DNA of 52,650 bases from Burkholderiales bacterium (lineage in GTDB: Bacteria; Pseudomonadota; Gammaproteobacteria; Burkholderiales; Burkholderiaceae). A program made the translations under genes and the position numbers. The notes under the pieces are model-generated. The model was given only the letters and a program-made list of their open reading frames with translations, was not told the DNA's origin and ran no database searches. Position 1 is the first letter of the stretch, and every line of letters begins with the position of its first letter. Location: positions 1 through 52,650 of the forward strand of contig JAMFSK010000062.1 in assembly GCA_026225235.1 (NCBI GenBank). The letters run 5' to 3'. This document shows positions 46,288 to 52,650 of the stretch, one piece after another.

Positions 46288-47574
46288 TTAAGCCTCGTGA
46301 GTAAAAGCGAAGAAGCAGACATCGTCGCGACGGTGCTGCTCGCCTTGCCAATCGGCAAAGCGGGCCAGCAAAGTCTCAGTGAACGTGTGTGGCGTTTGCC
46401 GACGTTCGTCGTCCAGCAATTTGTAGAGGCGTTTGCGGCCCAGCGCGATTTGCTTCGGGCCACCGATCTGATCGATGATGCCGTCGGTCGTGACAAAAGC
46501 CCGATAGCCTGCCGGCAGTTGTGCCTGCCTGAGCGTGAACACGAAACCGTCCGGCGTGTCGCTGTAACCCACCCCCATCTTGTCGCCTTCGAAGAAGCTC
46601 ATCTCACCGCCGTCGGGCGCAACGACTGCCATTTCGAGCCGCGCGCCTGCATAGCGTAGCGTCGTGCCACCATCAGTCAGTGTAAAGAGAAAGGCGTCAA
46701 GGCCGTCGTCCGACTTGGCTTCGAGAAGCGTGCCAGCTTTCCTGTCGCCCGCGTTCTGCCCAAGAACACGCTTGATATAGCGATTCAGGTCCGACAGGAT
46801 CTGTGCAGGATCGGGCTCGTCGCAGCCAGCGCTGACTTGGTTCTCAAGGTAAGACAGGGTGATCAGCGTCATGAATGCACCCGGAACGCCGTGGCCTGTG
46901 CAGTCGATGATCGCACCAAACATGCCGTGCCGCGTCGGCCGGAAAAAATAACAATCCCCACCCACGACGTCGCGTGGCAGCCAGGTCAGCCGAGCCGAAG
47001 GCAGGCACGCCGACATCTCGCGGTTCGAATTGCGCAGGCTCGACTGCTGGATCGCCGACGCATAGTCGATACTCGACAGCAACTGACGCGTCTTCTCTGC
47101 TTCGAGATCCGACATGGCTTTGACCAGCGCCATTCCGCTTCCGACACCAAAGTAGTCATCATGGCGGGTACAGATATAACCGTCCTTCATCACGCGCGAC
47201 GATGGCTCGACGGCATGCCGGACCACCACTTCGATCGGCGTATCGTGCGCGACGATCAACGGCGCGTCATCGGCAAATGTCAGACACCCGCGCTTGCCAA
47301 ACACCTCGCGGCTAAAGGGCCGGCCGTATTGCTCCATGAAGACATTGCGGTTGACCAGCGCGATCGGCCGGTTGTCGCGGACCACCGCGACGGCGTCAAG
47401 ATCGGGGCTCGCAAGCAGAAACTCCTGGAGCTCCGCATTGGTCATCTCAGCGGGGATGGCGGGCGCTTCAATCGCAATCTGACCCGCGTGAATGATCAGA
47501 CTTGCGTGCACGGCGCCCGCGTGATCCGAGCGGGTACTCGCGAGTGTGCCGTAAAGCTCCTCGATACTAGCCAT
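46288..47574 (-). CDS. SpoIIE/PP2C-type phosphatase, SiaA-like, without membrane sensor
   Basis: A 428-residue protein. The C-terminal half (about 185-428) is a SpoIIE-type PP2C phosphatase: 'DVVGGDCYF' at 202-210, 'DCTGHGVPGAFMT' at 224-236 and 'DGIIDQIGG' near 380, with 'RRDDVCFFAF' at the end; metal-binding aspartates are present. The N-terminal half is soluble and CBS-pair-like ('DAVAVVRDNRPIALVNRNVF', core VVRDNRPIALVNR, and 'DDYFGVGSGMALVKAMSDLE', core GVGSGMAL). Pseudomonas SiaA instead has a membrane sensor with a HAMP domain. The ATG at 47574 follows an AAGAGAT stretch. It starts the siaABC-like operon and should dephosphorylate SiaC. Confidence 0.85.
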   Translation of the reverse strand: MASIEELYGTLASTRSDHAGAVHASLIIHAGQIAIEAPAIPAEMTNAELQEFLLASPDLDAVAVVRDNRPIALVNRNVFMEQYGRPFSREVFGKRGCLTFADDAPLIVAHDTPIEVVVRHAVEPSSRVMKDGYICTRHDDYFGVGSGMALVKAMSDLEAEKTRQLLSSIDYASAIQQSSLRNSNREMSACLPSARLTWLPRDVVGGDCYFFRPTRHGMFGAIIDCTGHGVPGAFMTLITLSYLENQVSAGCDEPDPAQILSDLNRYIKRVLGQNAGDRKAGTLLEAKSDDGLDAFLFTLTDGGTTLRYAGARLEMAVVAPDGGEMSFFEGDKMGVGYSDTPDGFVFTLRQAQLPAGYRAFVTTDGIIDQIGGPKQIALGRKRLYKLLDDERRQTPHTFTETLLARFADWQGEQHRRDDVCFFAFTHEA

Positions 47575-48039
47575 GGCGATCTCTTTATCTCTTGTAGGTA
47601 TGGGTCTGCAGGGCCGCGAACCCTCGCCTGCGCACAGCCTGTTCACGACAGGGTCTCGCTCACCCCTGCGTCGAAACCGCGCATCAAGGTAGTACGCCCC
47701 AATGACAGATTCGTTACAGTCGTAAGAATCAGAGGGTGGCCTCGGTTGAACAACCGGGCACAAGCAGGCATAGGGCTCGTCAGAGCGCGGTCAAGAGGAA
47801 GAGAATCGAGGGAAAGGCTTATGTAAGTGCGGTTGCGACAGATCTCGACACGTTACCGATGTCGCGTGACCCGTGACCCGTGGCAACCGATCGCTGTCGA
47901 ACGGCTGTTCGTCGATCGCCTCGCCATTGCGGCTCGGCGAAATCATAAGCAGGCACACAGCTGAGCCGGTTAGCGCGTCGGCTAGAATGCTCGTGCCCCG
48001 GCGAGGCAAGACCGCGCCGGGGTGAACTACGTGCTGCGC
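47575..48039. other. Gap between siaA-like and curlin genes
   Basis: A 465-base stretch. It contains the hairpin after the curlin gene at its right end and must carry any separate siaA promoter; I see no convincing -35/-10 pair. Long plus-strand frames here are shadows without ribosome-binding sites. Confidence 0.4.
47996..48022 (-). terminator. GC-rich hairpin after the curlin gene
   Basis: A perfect 8-bp stem (47996-48003 with 48015-48022) with an 11-base loop, 18 bases after the stop of the larger curlin gene. No T-run follows on the minus strand, so it is a weak intrinsic terminator at best; it may instead protect the abundant curlin mRNA 3' end. Confidence 0.4.
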
Positions 48040-48726
48040 TTAGTGCTGGTTGATGCTGGCGTAGTGACCCAGGCCCGTCTGGCTGACGGTAGCGTGGTCG
48101 CCCGAGCCATTTTGCGAAACGTAGGCCGAGCTCACGCCACTGACCTGCGAAACGGTGATGACGTCACTCGAACCCGATTGCGACGTTTGTGCCACGTTGG
48201 CCAAGCCGATCTGGCCAACCGTCGTGGTCGAATAGTAAGCCGCTTCCTGCACCAGGTCGGCCTTGTTGTTGTCGCCGGCTTGGCCAACGCTTGCGGTGTT
48301 GTTGCTACCGTAGCTTTCCGAGACCGTCGCCTTGTTCGAGGAGCCGGTTTGGTTGACCGTTGCGGAGTCCGACGACTCGCCGGTTTGCGCCACAGCTGCA
48401 TTGTTGCGATCGCCACCTTGCGACACCGACGTCGCGTTGCCGCCACCTGCTGCGGTTTGCACCGAAGCCTGGTCCTTGTAGCCGCTTTGGTTGACACCCA
48501 CGGTGTTGCTCGTCGTGTTGGATTCGCTCACGTTAGCCGTGTTGAGCAGATTGCTCTGATTGACGGCAACGTTGTCATAGCTCGAATTGCCTTGATCTAC
48601 CGTAGCCGATTGCGACAAGCCGGACTGGTTGATCGTTGCGCTTTCGTCGGTGGTCGATGCAACTGCCGACAACGACACGCCGAGCGCAAGCGCGGCGACT
48701 GCGAGAGAAAGGGCCTTCAGCTTCAT
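48040..48726 (-). CDS. csgA: Curlin-repeat amyloid subunit, larger (CsgA-like)
   Basis: A 228-residue secreted curlin. A signal peptide ends near SAVAS (about residue 23). The rest is repeats in which strands of 11 and 12 residues alternate, a period of 23 residues, each strand of the form x-A-x-V-x-Q-x-G-x-x-N (for example SATVNQTGSSN, ASVGQAGDNN). I count about 17-18 strands, close to nine two-strand units; E. coli CsgA has five. It ends NQH. The ATG at 48726 has GGAG 8 bases upstream; an ATG 4 codons earlier lacks one. It is the last gene of the csg cluster. Which of the two curlins is the major subunit is not proved. Confidence 0.85.
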   Translation of the reverse strand: MKLKALSLAVAALALGVSLSAVASTTDESATINQSGLSQSATVDQGNSSYDNVAVNQSNLLNTANVSESNTTSNTVGVNQSGYKDQASVQTAAGGGNATSVSQGGDRNNAAVAQTGESSDSATVNQTGSSNKATVSESYGSNNTASVGQAGDNNKADLVQEAAYYSTTTVGQIGLANVAQTSQSGSSDVITVSQVSGVSSAYVSQNGSGDHATVSQTGLGHYASINQH

Positions 48727-48771
48727 TGATATCTCCATGGATTAGGCATTGGTAAAACTGTCGTCAGGCGC

Positions 48772-49314
48772 CTAGTGCTGAACGACTCTTGCGGAACCCC
48801 CATTACCGACCTGCCGAATAGCGATCGTGTCGTGCTCGCCGCTTTGCACGACTTGCGCCGTGTTGCGGCTACCGACCTGCTGGACCGTCGCGCTGTCAGC
48901 AGTGCCCGACTGCGTCACCGAGCTTGAGTTGGCATTCCCGGTCTGCTGGACAGTCGCACTGTTGTTCTTGCCCTGCTGGGATGTCGACGACTGATTCGCC
49001 CCGCCGTTTTGCAACAGCGAAACCGAGTTCGCCGTACCCGCCTGGATCACCGAGGCCACATTGCCCACGCCGGCCTGGCCGACAAAGGCGGCATTGCCAT
49101 GTCCCGTCTGATCGATCGAGCCCGACTGCGTACTGCCCGTCTGCGTGATGCGGGCAACATTGCCGCCCATCGCAAAGGCAGGCTCGTCTGCACCGAGATC
49201 GGAAAGCGGAACGGCCTGGGCGGCCAAAGCCACGTCTGATGCAAGCGTCAGAAAAAGTGCGGTGACAGCCAAGGCACGAACCAGCCCGGGCTGAACCTGA
49301 AAGTGGTCAGTCAC
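48772..49314 (-). CDS. csgB: Curlin-repeat amyloid subunit, smaller (CsgB-like)
   Basis: A 180-residue secreted curlin with a GTG start at 49314 and AGGAG 7 bases upstream. A signal peptide ends near ALAAQA (about residue 34). From about residue 50 the chain is about twelve strands of exactly 11 residues, such as NSATVQQTGNA, DSATVQQVGSR and NTAQVVQSGEH, all with Q-x-G at the same place. The end is VVQH. I call it CsgB-like because it directly follows csgG and is the smaller; assignment to nucleator or major subunit is uncertain. It is 45 bases before the larger curlin. Confidence 0.8.
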   Translation of the reverse strand: MTDHFQVQPGLVRALAVTALFLTLASDVALAAQAVPLSDLGADEPAFAMGGNVARITQTGSTQSGSIDQTGHGNAAFVGQAGVGNVASVIQAGTANSVSLLQNGGANQSSTSQQGKNNSATVQQTGNANSSSVTQSGTADSATVQQVGSRNTAQVVQSGEHDTIAIRQVGNGGSARVVQH

Positions 49315-49356
49315 AGTGCGTCTCCTGATTGTTTACAGTTACTCGATTGCTGGGTC

Positions 49357-50307
49357 TCAACTACCCTTCGTCGCCGAGGGCGCGCCCGGATCCGGCGCGA
49401 CGGCCGGCTTCGTGGGCACCTGTACCTGATGGACGTTGGCGTCGTGCGATGCGTATTTCTGAATGACGGGGGTATTCCAGTCGGGAAGCGACTTGAGCTC
49501 CCACGTGCTCGAACTGATGCCCTGCACGATCAAATACATGACAGCGGCTTCAATGGCTTCTTTGACACACAATTGCTGCGGCTCGTTAGACGTGATGCCC
49601 GCCTCGACTTGCAGCAGATTCTGATAACCGACGAACTTGTAGATACCCGCGGTCACTTCGTACGAATAGACCGTCTTGGTTGTGGACACACTATTGAGGA
49701 TCTGCCCGTTGCGAATGTCGACCGCGCGCAGCGCAATCGTCACCTGATCGACGCGATACTGCGTGGCACCGCCGATGCCCAGGTAGTTCACACCGAGCCC
49801 GCCCGTACGCAGATTCGTGTCGTAGCCGACGATACCGCCTTCGATCACGACACTGGCAGGCGTGAGCGCACCGATCGATGCGATGGACTTGCCCTGGTCC
49901 GATGGCGTCTCTAGGGCGCGCACGATCTTGCGTTCGGTCAGCAAGTCCTGAAGGTTTTCACGCTCGACCGGGACGAACCAACCCGAGGTGCGCAGCGCGT
50001 CGACCAGCATCGACGCGGCACCCTGGGTGACCTCCGAAGAAAACGAACTATCGGGAGAAGGCTTGTATTGGCCCGTCTGATCGCGGAACCCATAGACCGC
50101 AGCCACCATGCGGCCCTTCGGCGGAGGCAGGTTTGCGAGGTCGTTGGTGAACTGCGTCGCGGGTGTCAGCGTTGCGTTATCGAACACGGGCACCGGGCTC
50201 GCGCACCCTGAGAGCACGGCGGCGCCCCCTACCGTCATCATCGCAAGCGCATGCCTCGACACGCGCACCCACGTGCGCGAGATAACCGAACCGGAGAACG
50301 CGCTCAT
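49357..50307 (-). CDS. csgG: Curli secretion channel lipoprotein CsgG
   Basis: A 316-residue outer-membrane lipoprotein that forms the nonameric channel for curli subunits. The lipobox VLSGC puts the acylated cysteine at 35. Family features are 'VYGFRDQTGQYKPSP' near 70-84, 'GWFVPVEREN' near 112, and 'DVRNG'-like 'VDIRNGQILNSVSTTKTVYS' (core RNGQILNSVST) near 200, plus 'AGIYKFVG'. Compared with E. coli CsgG there is a C-terminal extension of about 25 residues rich in Pro/Ala. The start overlaps the csgF stop by 4 bases (ATGA). Confidence 0.95.
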   Translation of the reverse strand: MSAFSGSVISRTWVRVSRHALAMMTVGGAAVLSGCASPVPVFDNATLTPATQFTNDLANLPPPKGRMVAAVYGFRDQTGQYKPSPDSSFSSEVTQGAASMLVDALRTSGWFVPVERENLQDLLTERKIVRALETPSDQGKSIASIGALTPASVVIEGGIVGYDTNLRTGGLGVNYLGIGGATQYRVDQVTIALRAVDIRNGQILNSVSTTKTVYSYEVTAGIYKFVGYQNLLQVEAGITSNEPQQLCVKEAIEAAVMYLIVQGISSSTWELKSLPDWNTPVIQKYASHDANVHQVQVPTKPAVAPDPGAPSATKGS

Positions 50308-50738
50308 TGACTCACCTGGAACGTCGTCGACTGGCCATTGGTCGTGTCAGTCGTCGTGACCTGAAGCTGCCCGTTACCGAGACTGGTGACCTGTACCGTG
50401 AACTGGCCGGTCGTGATGGTCCCCGGCTGCAGTGAGCCGTTGGCCCCGACGATCGACGAAGTCACCGACGAAGCAAGGCGCGAAAGGATCGCCTCCTCCA
50501 GTTGCGAATTGAACGACTGCAATGGCGTCTGCGTGCCGAGCGCACCTGCGCCGTCAGACGATGACGGAGCCTGGTGCTTGTTGACCGCGTTGGCCGTATC
50601 GAGCAGATAGGTACCGTTGTCCGGCGAGCCGCCGAAGGTCGGGTTGACTGGCTGGTAAACGAGTGAGCCGGCTTGAGCCAGCGGTGCGCCAAGCGCCACG
50701 ACGGCGGCCAGCATCCATTTTTCGGCGTGGTGGTGCAT
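50304..50738 (-). CDS. csgF: Curli assembly factor CsgF
   Basis: A 144-residue secreted accessory protein that in E. coli binds the CsgG pore with its mature N-terminus and links the channel to the nucleator. The signal peptide ends QAG at about residue 24; the mature start 'SLVYQPVNPTFGGSPDNG' carries the P-x-NP-x-FGG mark of the family. The C-terminal half has beta-strand pattern sequences. I chose the ATG at 50738; the frame continues 87 codons upstream but inside csgE. It overlaps csgG by 4 bases and lies 11 bases after csgE. Confidence 0.93.
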   Translation of the reverse strand: MHHHAEKWMLAAVVALGAPLAQAGSLVYQPVNPTFGGSPDNGTYLLDTANAVNKHQAPSSSDGAGALGTQTPLQSFNSQLEEAILSRLASSVTSSIVGANGSLQPGTITTGQFTVQVTSLGNGQLQVTTTDTTNGQSTTFQVSQ

Positions 50739-50749
50739 CGAATGTGTCC

Positions 50750-51364
50750 TCACATTTCGTCGGGTGCCAAGTCCGGGTCTCTGAAGAGCAATCGCTCGAG
50801 ATCGGCTTGCACGATGTTCTGGTAGGTCTGCTCCGCCGCATGTTCGGCGATGGGTTTGATACGGTTGCGCGTGGGCGGCAGGAACGCCTCGAAAAGGCGC
50901 CGATGTTGAAATTCGACCCAGATCAGGCTGCCCCAGCGAGCCGAGGGTCGCTCGTAGATCGAGATGTTGTAGCGATCGGCTAGCGGCGTATCGCGCCACG
51001 TCGAAACGAAGGCGTTATAGAAGTCCTGGCCAACGAGCGTGATGACCTGATTCGTCACGATTCCGTGGATCGATTCTTCAAGCGGTCGGTGTTCGCCGAT
51101 GGCGGGGAGAGCGGGCTTAGGCGTCGCGCTTCCCTCGCCGCGAGGCAAGGATGAAGACGAAATCGGCGCGTGCCCGGATACGTCGTGCTCCGACGGCGTC
51201 GGTGCCTCTTTGATGGCGCTGTCGGATGGACCCGGCGCCGGCGAGATGGATTGCGAAAACGCGTTTCCCGCGCCGAAAACGACGAGAAGAATAAGACTCT
51301 GGAAAGCGGCGCGACGCTTCCCCTTCGATTTCTCGAACCCCCGGTGTTGCAAAGTCTGGCCCAT
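50750..51364 (-). CDS. csgE: Curli transport chaperone CsgE
   Basis: A 204-residue periplasmic accessory protein that in E. coli caps CsgG and brings subunits to it. An N-terminal hydrophobic segment (about 23-38) is a signal peptide or anchor. A linker rich in Pro/Ser (about 40-95) follows, and the CsgE domain starts near 100 with 'GIVTNQVITLVGQDFYNAF', then 'YNISIYERPSARWGSLIWV' and 'FEAFLPPTR'. It is clearly longer than E. coli CsgE (129 residues) because of the linker. It is the first gene of the csg cluster. The ribosome-binding site is weak. Confidence 0.9.
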   Translation of the reverse strand: MGQTLQHRGFEKSKGKRRAAFQSLILLVVFGAGNAFSQSISPAPGPSDSAIKEAPTPSEHDVSGHAPISSSSLPRGEGSATPKPALPAIGEHRPLEESIHGIVTNQVITLVGQDFYNAFVSTWRDTPLADRYNISIYERPSARWGSLIWVEFQHRRLFEAFLPPTRNRIKPIAEHAAEQTYQNIVQADLERLLFRDPDLAPDEM

Positions 51365-51525
51365 GTGCGTTCTGCAATCTTTTTTGGTCTTGTACTTCGG
51401 TACCGCAACGACAGCAGGCCCTCATATGCAACGCCTATGCCACTTCTAAACACTTCTTTTAAATCAACGTCATAGGCCATTAAAAAAGGAGGCATTCAAC
51501 AATTCGTGACAAAATGTTTCAAGAG

Positions 51526-51680
51526 CGAAACGCAAGGATTTCGTAAGAATCGAGATATTCCGCGTGGAAAACGACTTGCGACCAAGGACCGGCCCACTTT
51601 GTTGCAGAAATCGAATCAATTACCGCTGTAATTTCAAAATCGAACCCGATTACACGGCACCCGGCAGTCCTTGCGTTTCG
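51526..51680. repeat. 13-bp perfect inverted repeat, widely spaced
   Basis: CGAAACGCAAGGA at 51526-51538 recurs inverted at 51668-51680, 129 bases away, within the region upstream of csgE. The spacing fits a DNA-loop or two separate binding sites for one regulator better than a terminator. Function is unknown. Confidence 0.6.
51618..51633. promoter_or_regulatory. Dyad upstream of csgE, possible operator
   Basis: AATTAC-CGCT-GTAATT, perfect 6-base arms and a 4-base spacer, lies 254 bases before csgE and between the arms of the 13-bp inverted repeat. It looks like a dimer site. No regulator is identified. Confidence 0.45.
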
Positions 51681-51926
51681 TTTGTCATCGTTTCTCCGAG
51701 CAAACGCGCGTCTGGCTGCCCATTGTTTGGTCGGGTCGAAGAAAAAGCGTTTCATTTCGGGTAGCCAAGCAAACGACCTCAATCGCCGGGCCCCGAGCTG
51801 GCGGTTTGTCCGCTCCGCTAGAGCTGAAACACCGAAAAAAGCACGCGACTGAGTCGCCTCGGACGAAGGGCAGGCTCGAAAACTGCTGACCCGTTTCTCC
51901 GAAATAATCTTGACGCCGAGGCCCCT

Positions 51927-52307
51927 GTGTTCCCGAAAGAAATCCGCTTTGCACACGATCAATACCGCTGCAAAAGGCTGTATGGCCTCGAGCTCGCGCG
52001 CCATGCATCACATATCTGCAGCACGCTGTCGAACGAAACGCTGACGAGCGAGATCGGCGCCACCGTCACCCGATTTACCCGTGACTACGGCAGCGACGAT
52101 CTGCGCCATTTTTTGTTGCTTCTGGCCTTGAGGCTCGAGGAGCGCGGACGGCTCGACGCGGTCAAGCTGGTATTGACCTTCGTTGAAAGCGGACAAATCG
52201 AATCGGTCGGCGGGGGTCCATCGGCGAGTGCAGGCGGTTTCAGTGGCATACCCCCGTCGAAGATGGGCGACAGCGTAGTGGCAGGTGTGCGGGGCACCCT
52301 GCGGTAG
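51927..52307 (+). CDS. Protein of unknown function next to the curli cluster
   Basis: A 126-residue soluble protein with a GTG start. The first 95 residues look helical ('RCKRLYGLELARHASHICST', core RLYGLELARHA, and 'LRHFLLLLALRLEERGRLDA', core HFLLLLALRLEERG), and the last 30 are Gly/Ser/Pro-rich. Third codon positions are mainly G or C, as in real genes here. It has no signal peptide. It converges with the LysR fragment with only 7 bases between. I do not recognise the family; divergent orientation from csgE suggests a possible link to the curli cluster. Confidence 0.5.
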   Translation: MFPKEIRFAHDQYRCKRLYGLELARHASHICSTLSNETLTSEIGATVTRFTRDYGSDDLRHFLLLLALRLEERGRLDAVKLVLTFVESGQIESVGGGPSASAGGFSGIPPSKMGDSVVAGVRGTLR

Positions 52308-52314
52308 TCTCCCC

Positions 52315-52650
52315 TTACTGCGTAGCGTTCCGCACGTGCTCACGCAACCAACGATGCACCGGGTCCGCGTGATGACGCGGATGCCAGCTCATCGAGATAT
52401 CGACCATCGGCGTCATAACCGGCAGTGCAAACAGATGCAAGGGCTGCTGTTCTTTCGCCCACCTCCCAAAGGCTTCCGGCATCGTGGCAATGAAATCGGA
52501 GTTCTGGGCCATGGTGATCGCCGCCTGGAAACCCGGCACCACCATCGCGACGTGACGCTGGCGACCCTCGGCCGCCAAGGCTGTATCAATGGGTCCCTGC
52601 ACATACCCACGCCGTGAGGCGGAAACATGCGGCCATTTGACAAACTGCGC
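52315..52650 (-). CDS. LysR-type regulator, C-terminal part (cut by window end)
   Basis: 112 codons of the C-terminal effector domain of a LysR regulator; the frame is open to the last base, so the start lies beyond. Typical closing features are 'VVPGFQAAITMAQNSDFI', 'LFALPVMTPMVDISMSWHPR' (core VDISMSWHPR) and 'DPVHRWLREHV', the usual end of this group. Nothing can be said about its target from this part. Confidence 0.85.
   Translation of the reverse strand, partial: AQFVKWPHVSASRRGYVQGPIDTALAAEGRQRHVAMVVPGFQAAITMAQNSDFIATMPEAFGRWAKEQQPLHLFALPVMTPMVDISMSWHPRHHADPVHRWLREHVRNATQ

Larger units (their letters stand above)
51365..51926. other. Regulatory gap upstream of csgE
   Basis: A 562-base stretch with lower GC than its neighbours, between csgE (minus) and the unknown gene at 51927 (plus). 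It carries the two inverted repeats listed separately and should hold the csg promoter. A 161-codon minus-strand frame (51519-52004) has no family feature or ribosome-binding site. No csgD-like regulator gene is present. Confidence 0.5.

Noticed and set aside
46837..47826. 329-codon plus-strand frame opposite the phosphatase gene
   Set aside because: Antisense shadow; the opposite strand has full PP2C motifs.
48022..49240. Short-period DNA repeats that might suggest a CRISPR array or satellite
   Set aside because: The period of 33-36 bases is the 11-12-residue curlin strand in coding frame; there are no identical repeats with unique spacers. The plus-strand frame 48022-48729 is its shadow.
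51519..52004. 161-codon minus-strand frame upstream of csgE
   Set aside because: No signal, no family pattern, no ribosome-binding site, and it covers the regulatory gap and the start of the opposite gene.

Overview
The window is GC-rich, densely coded DNA that looks like a beta-proteobacterial chromosome of the Burkholderiaceae (Paraburkholderia/Caballeronia/Burkholderia type). This rests on the Burkholderia-style general porins, the yejABEF-fabI neighbourhood, the small DUF4148-like secreted proteins and the codon usage. I cannot name the species. I see no insertion sequence, prophage, rRNA or CRISPR array. One tRNA (Ala, GGC) is present.

Layout. 1-3847: the end of a polar amino-acid-type ABC importer operon (two permeases, one ATPase) overlapping a DUF1989 gene and followed by allantoicase, probably a ureide uptake and degradation unit. 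3881-5480: tRNA-Ala with its own promoter and terminator, then gltX, both on the minus strand. 5841-7899: a patatin-like lipoprotein convergent with a NlpC/P60 hydrolase. 8269-13885: yejABEF oligopeptide/microcin-type ABC importer, divergent from fabI. 14788-18159: serine acetyltransferase, then a nucleoside hydrolase with a concentrative nucleoside transporter (nucleoside salvage). 18417-25267: a thiamine-diphosphate enzyme of the PoxB type with a decayed copy of its own 3' end, a tannase-family esterase lacking the usual cysteine pair, an OpgC-type membrane protein and an FMN-binding glutamate-synthase-like protein. 25270-28251: two trimeric porins, the second divergent from a LysR regulator. 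29593-38477: a small DUF4148-like protein, an OmpR-type response regulator and sensor kinase, a tripartite RND efflux pump (inner-membrane pump, adaptor, outer-membrane factor) and a second DUF4148-like protein. 38574-45293: a solitary HigA-like antitoxin, a PiT phosphate transporter, a small unknown, a signal-less solute-binding protein, a methyltransferase-like membrane protein, 4-hydroxyphenylpyruvate dioxygenase, and a dienelactone-hydrolase-like secreted protein.

The most unusual part is 45313-51364, all on the minus strand: csgE, csgF, csgG and two curlin-repeat proteins (a functional-amyloid secretion system), followed by a SiaA-SiaB-SiaC-like phosphatase, kinase and phosphoprotein switch. 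In Pseudomonas the Sia switch controls a diguanylate cyclase (SiaD). Here no cyclase follows, the phosphatase has no membrane sensor region, and the neighbours are amyloid genes. I infer, without proof, that this is an amyloid-biofilm module with its own partner-switching control. The window ends in an unknown gene convergent with a truncated LysR regulator.

Start sites were chosen from ribosome-binding sites, signal peptides and overlaps. All functions are read from motifs and remembered family features; no database search was run.
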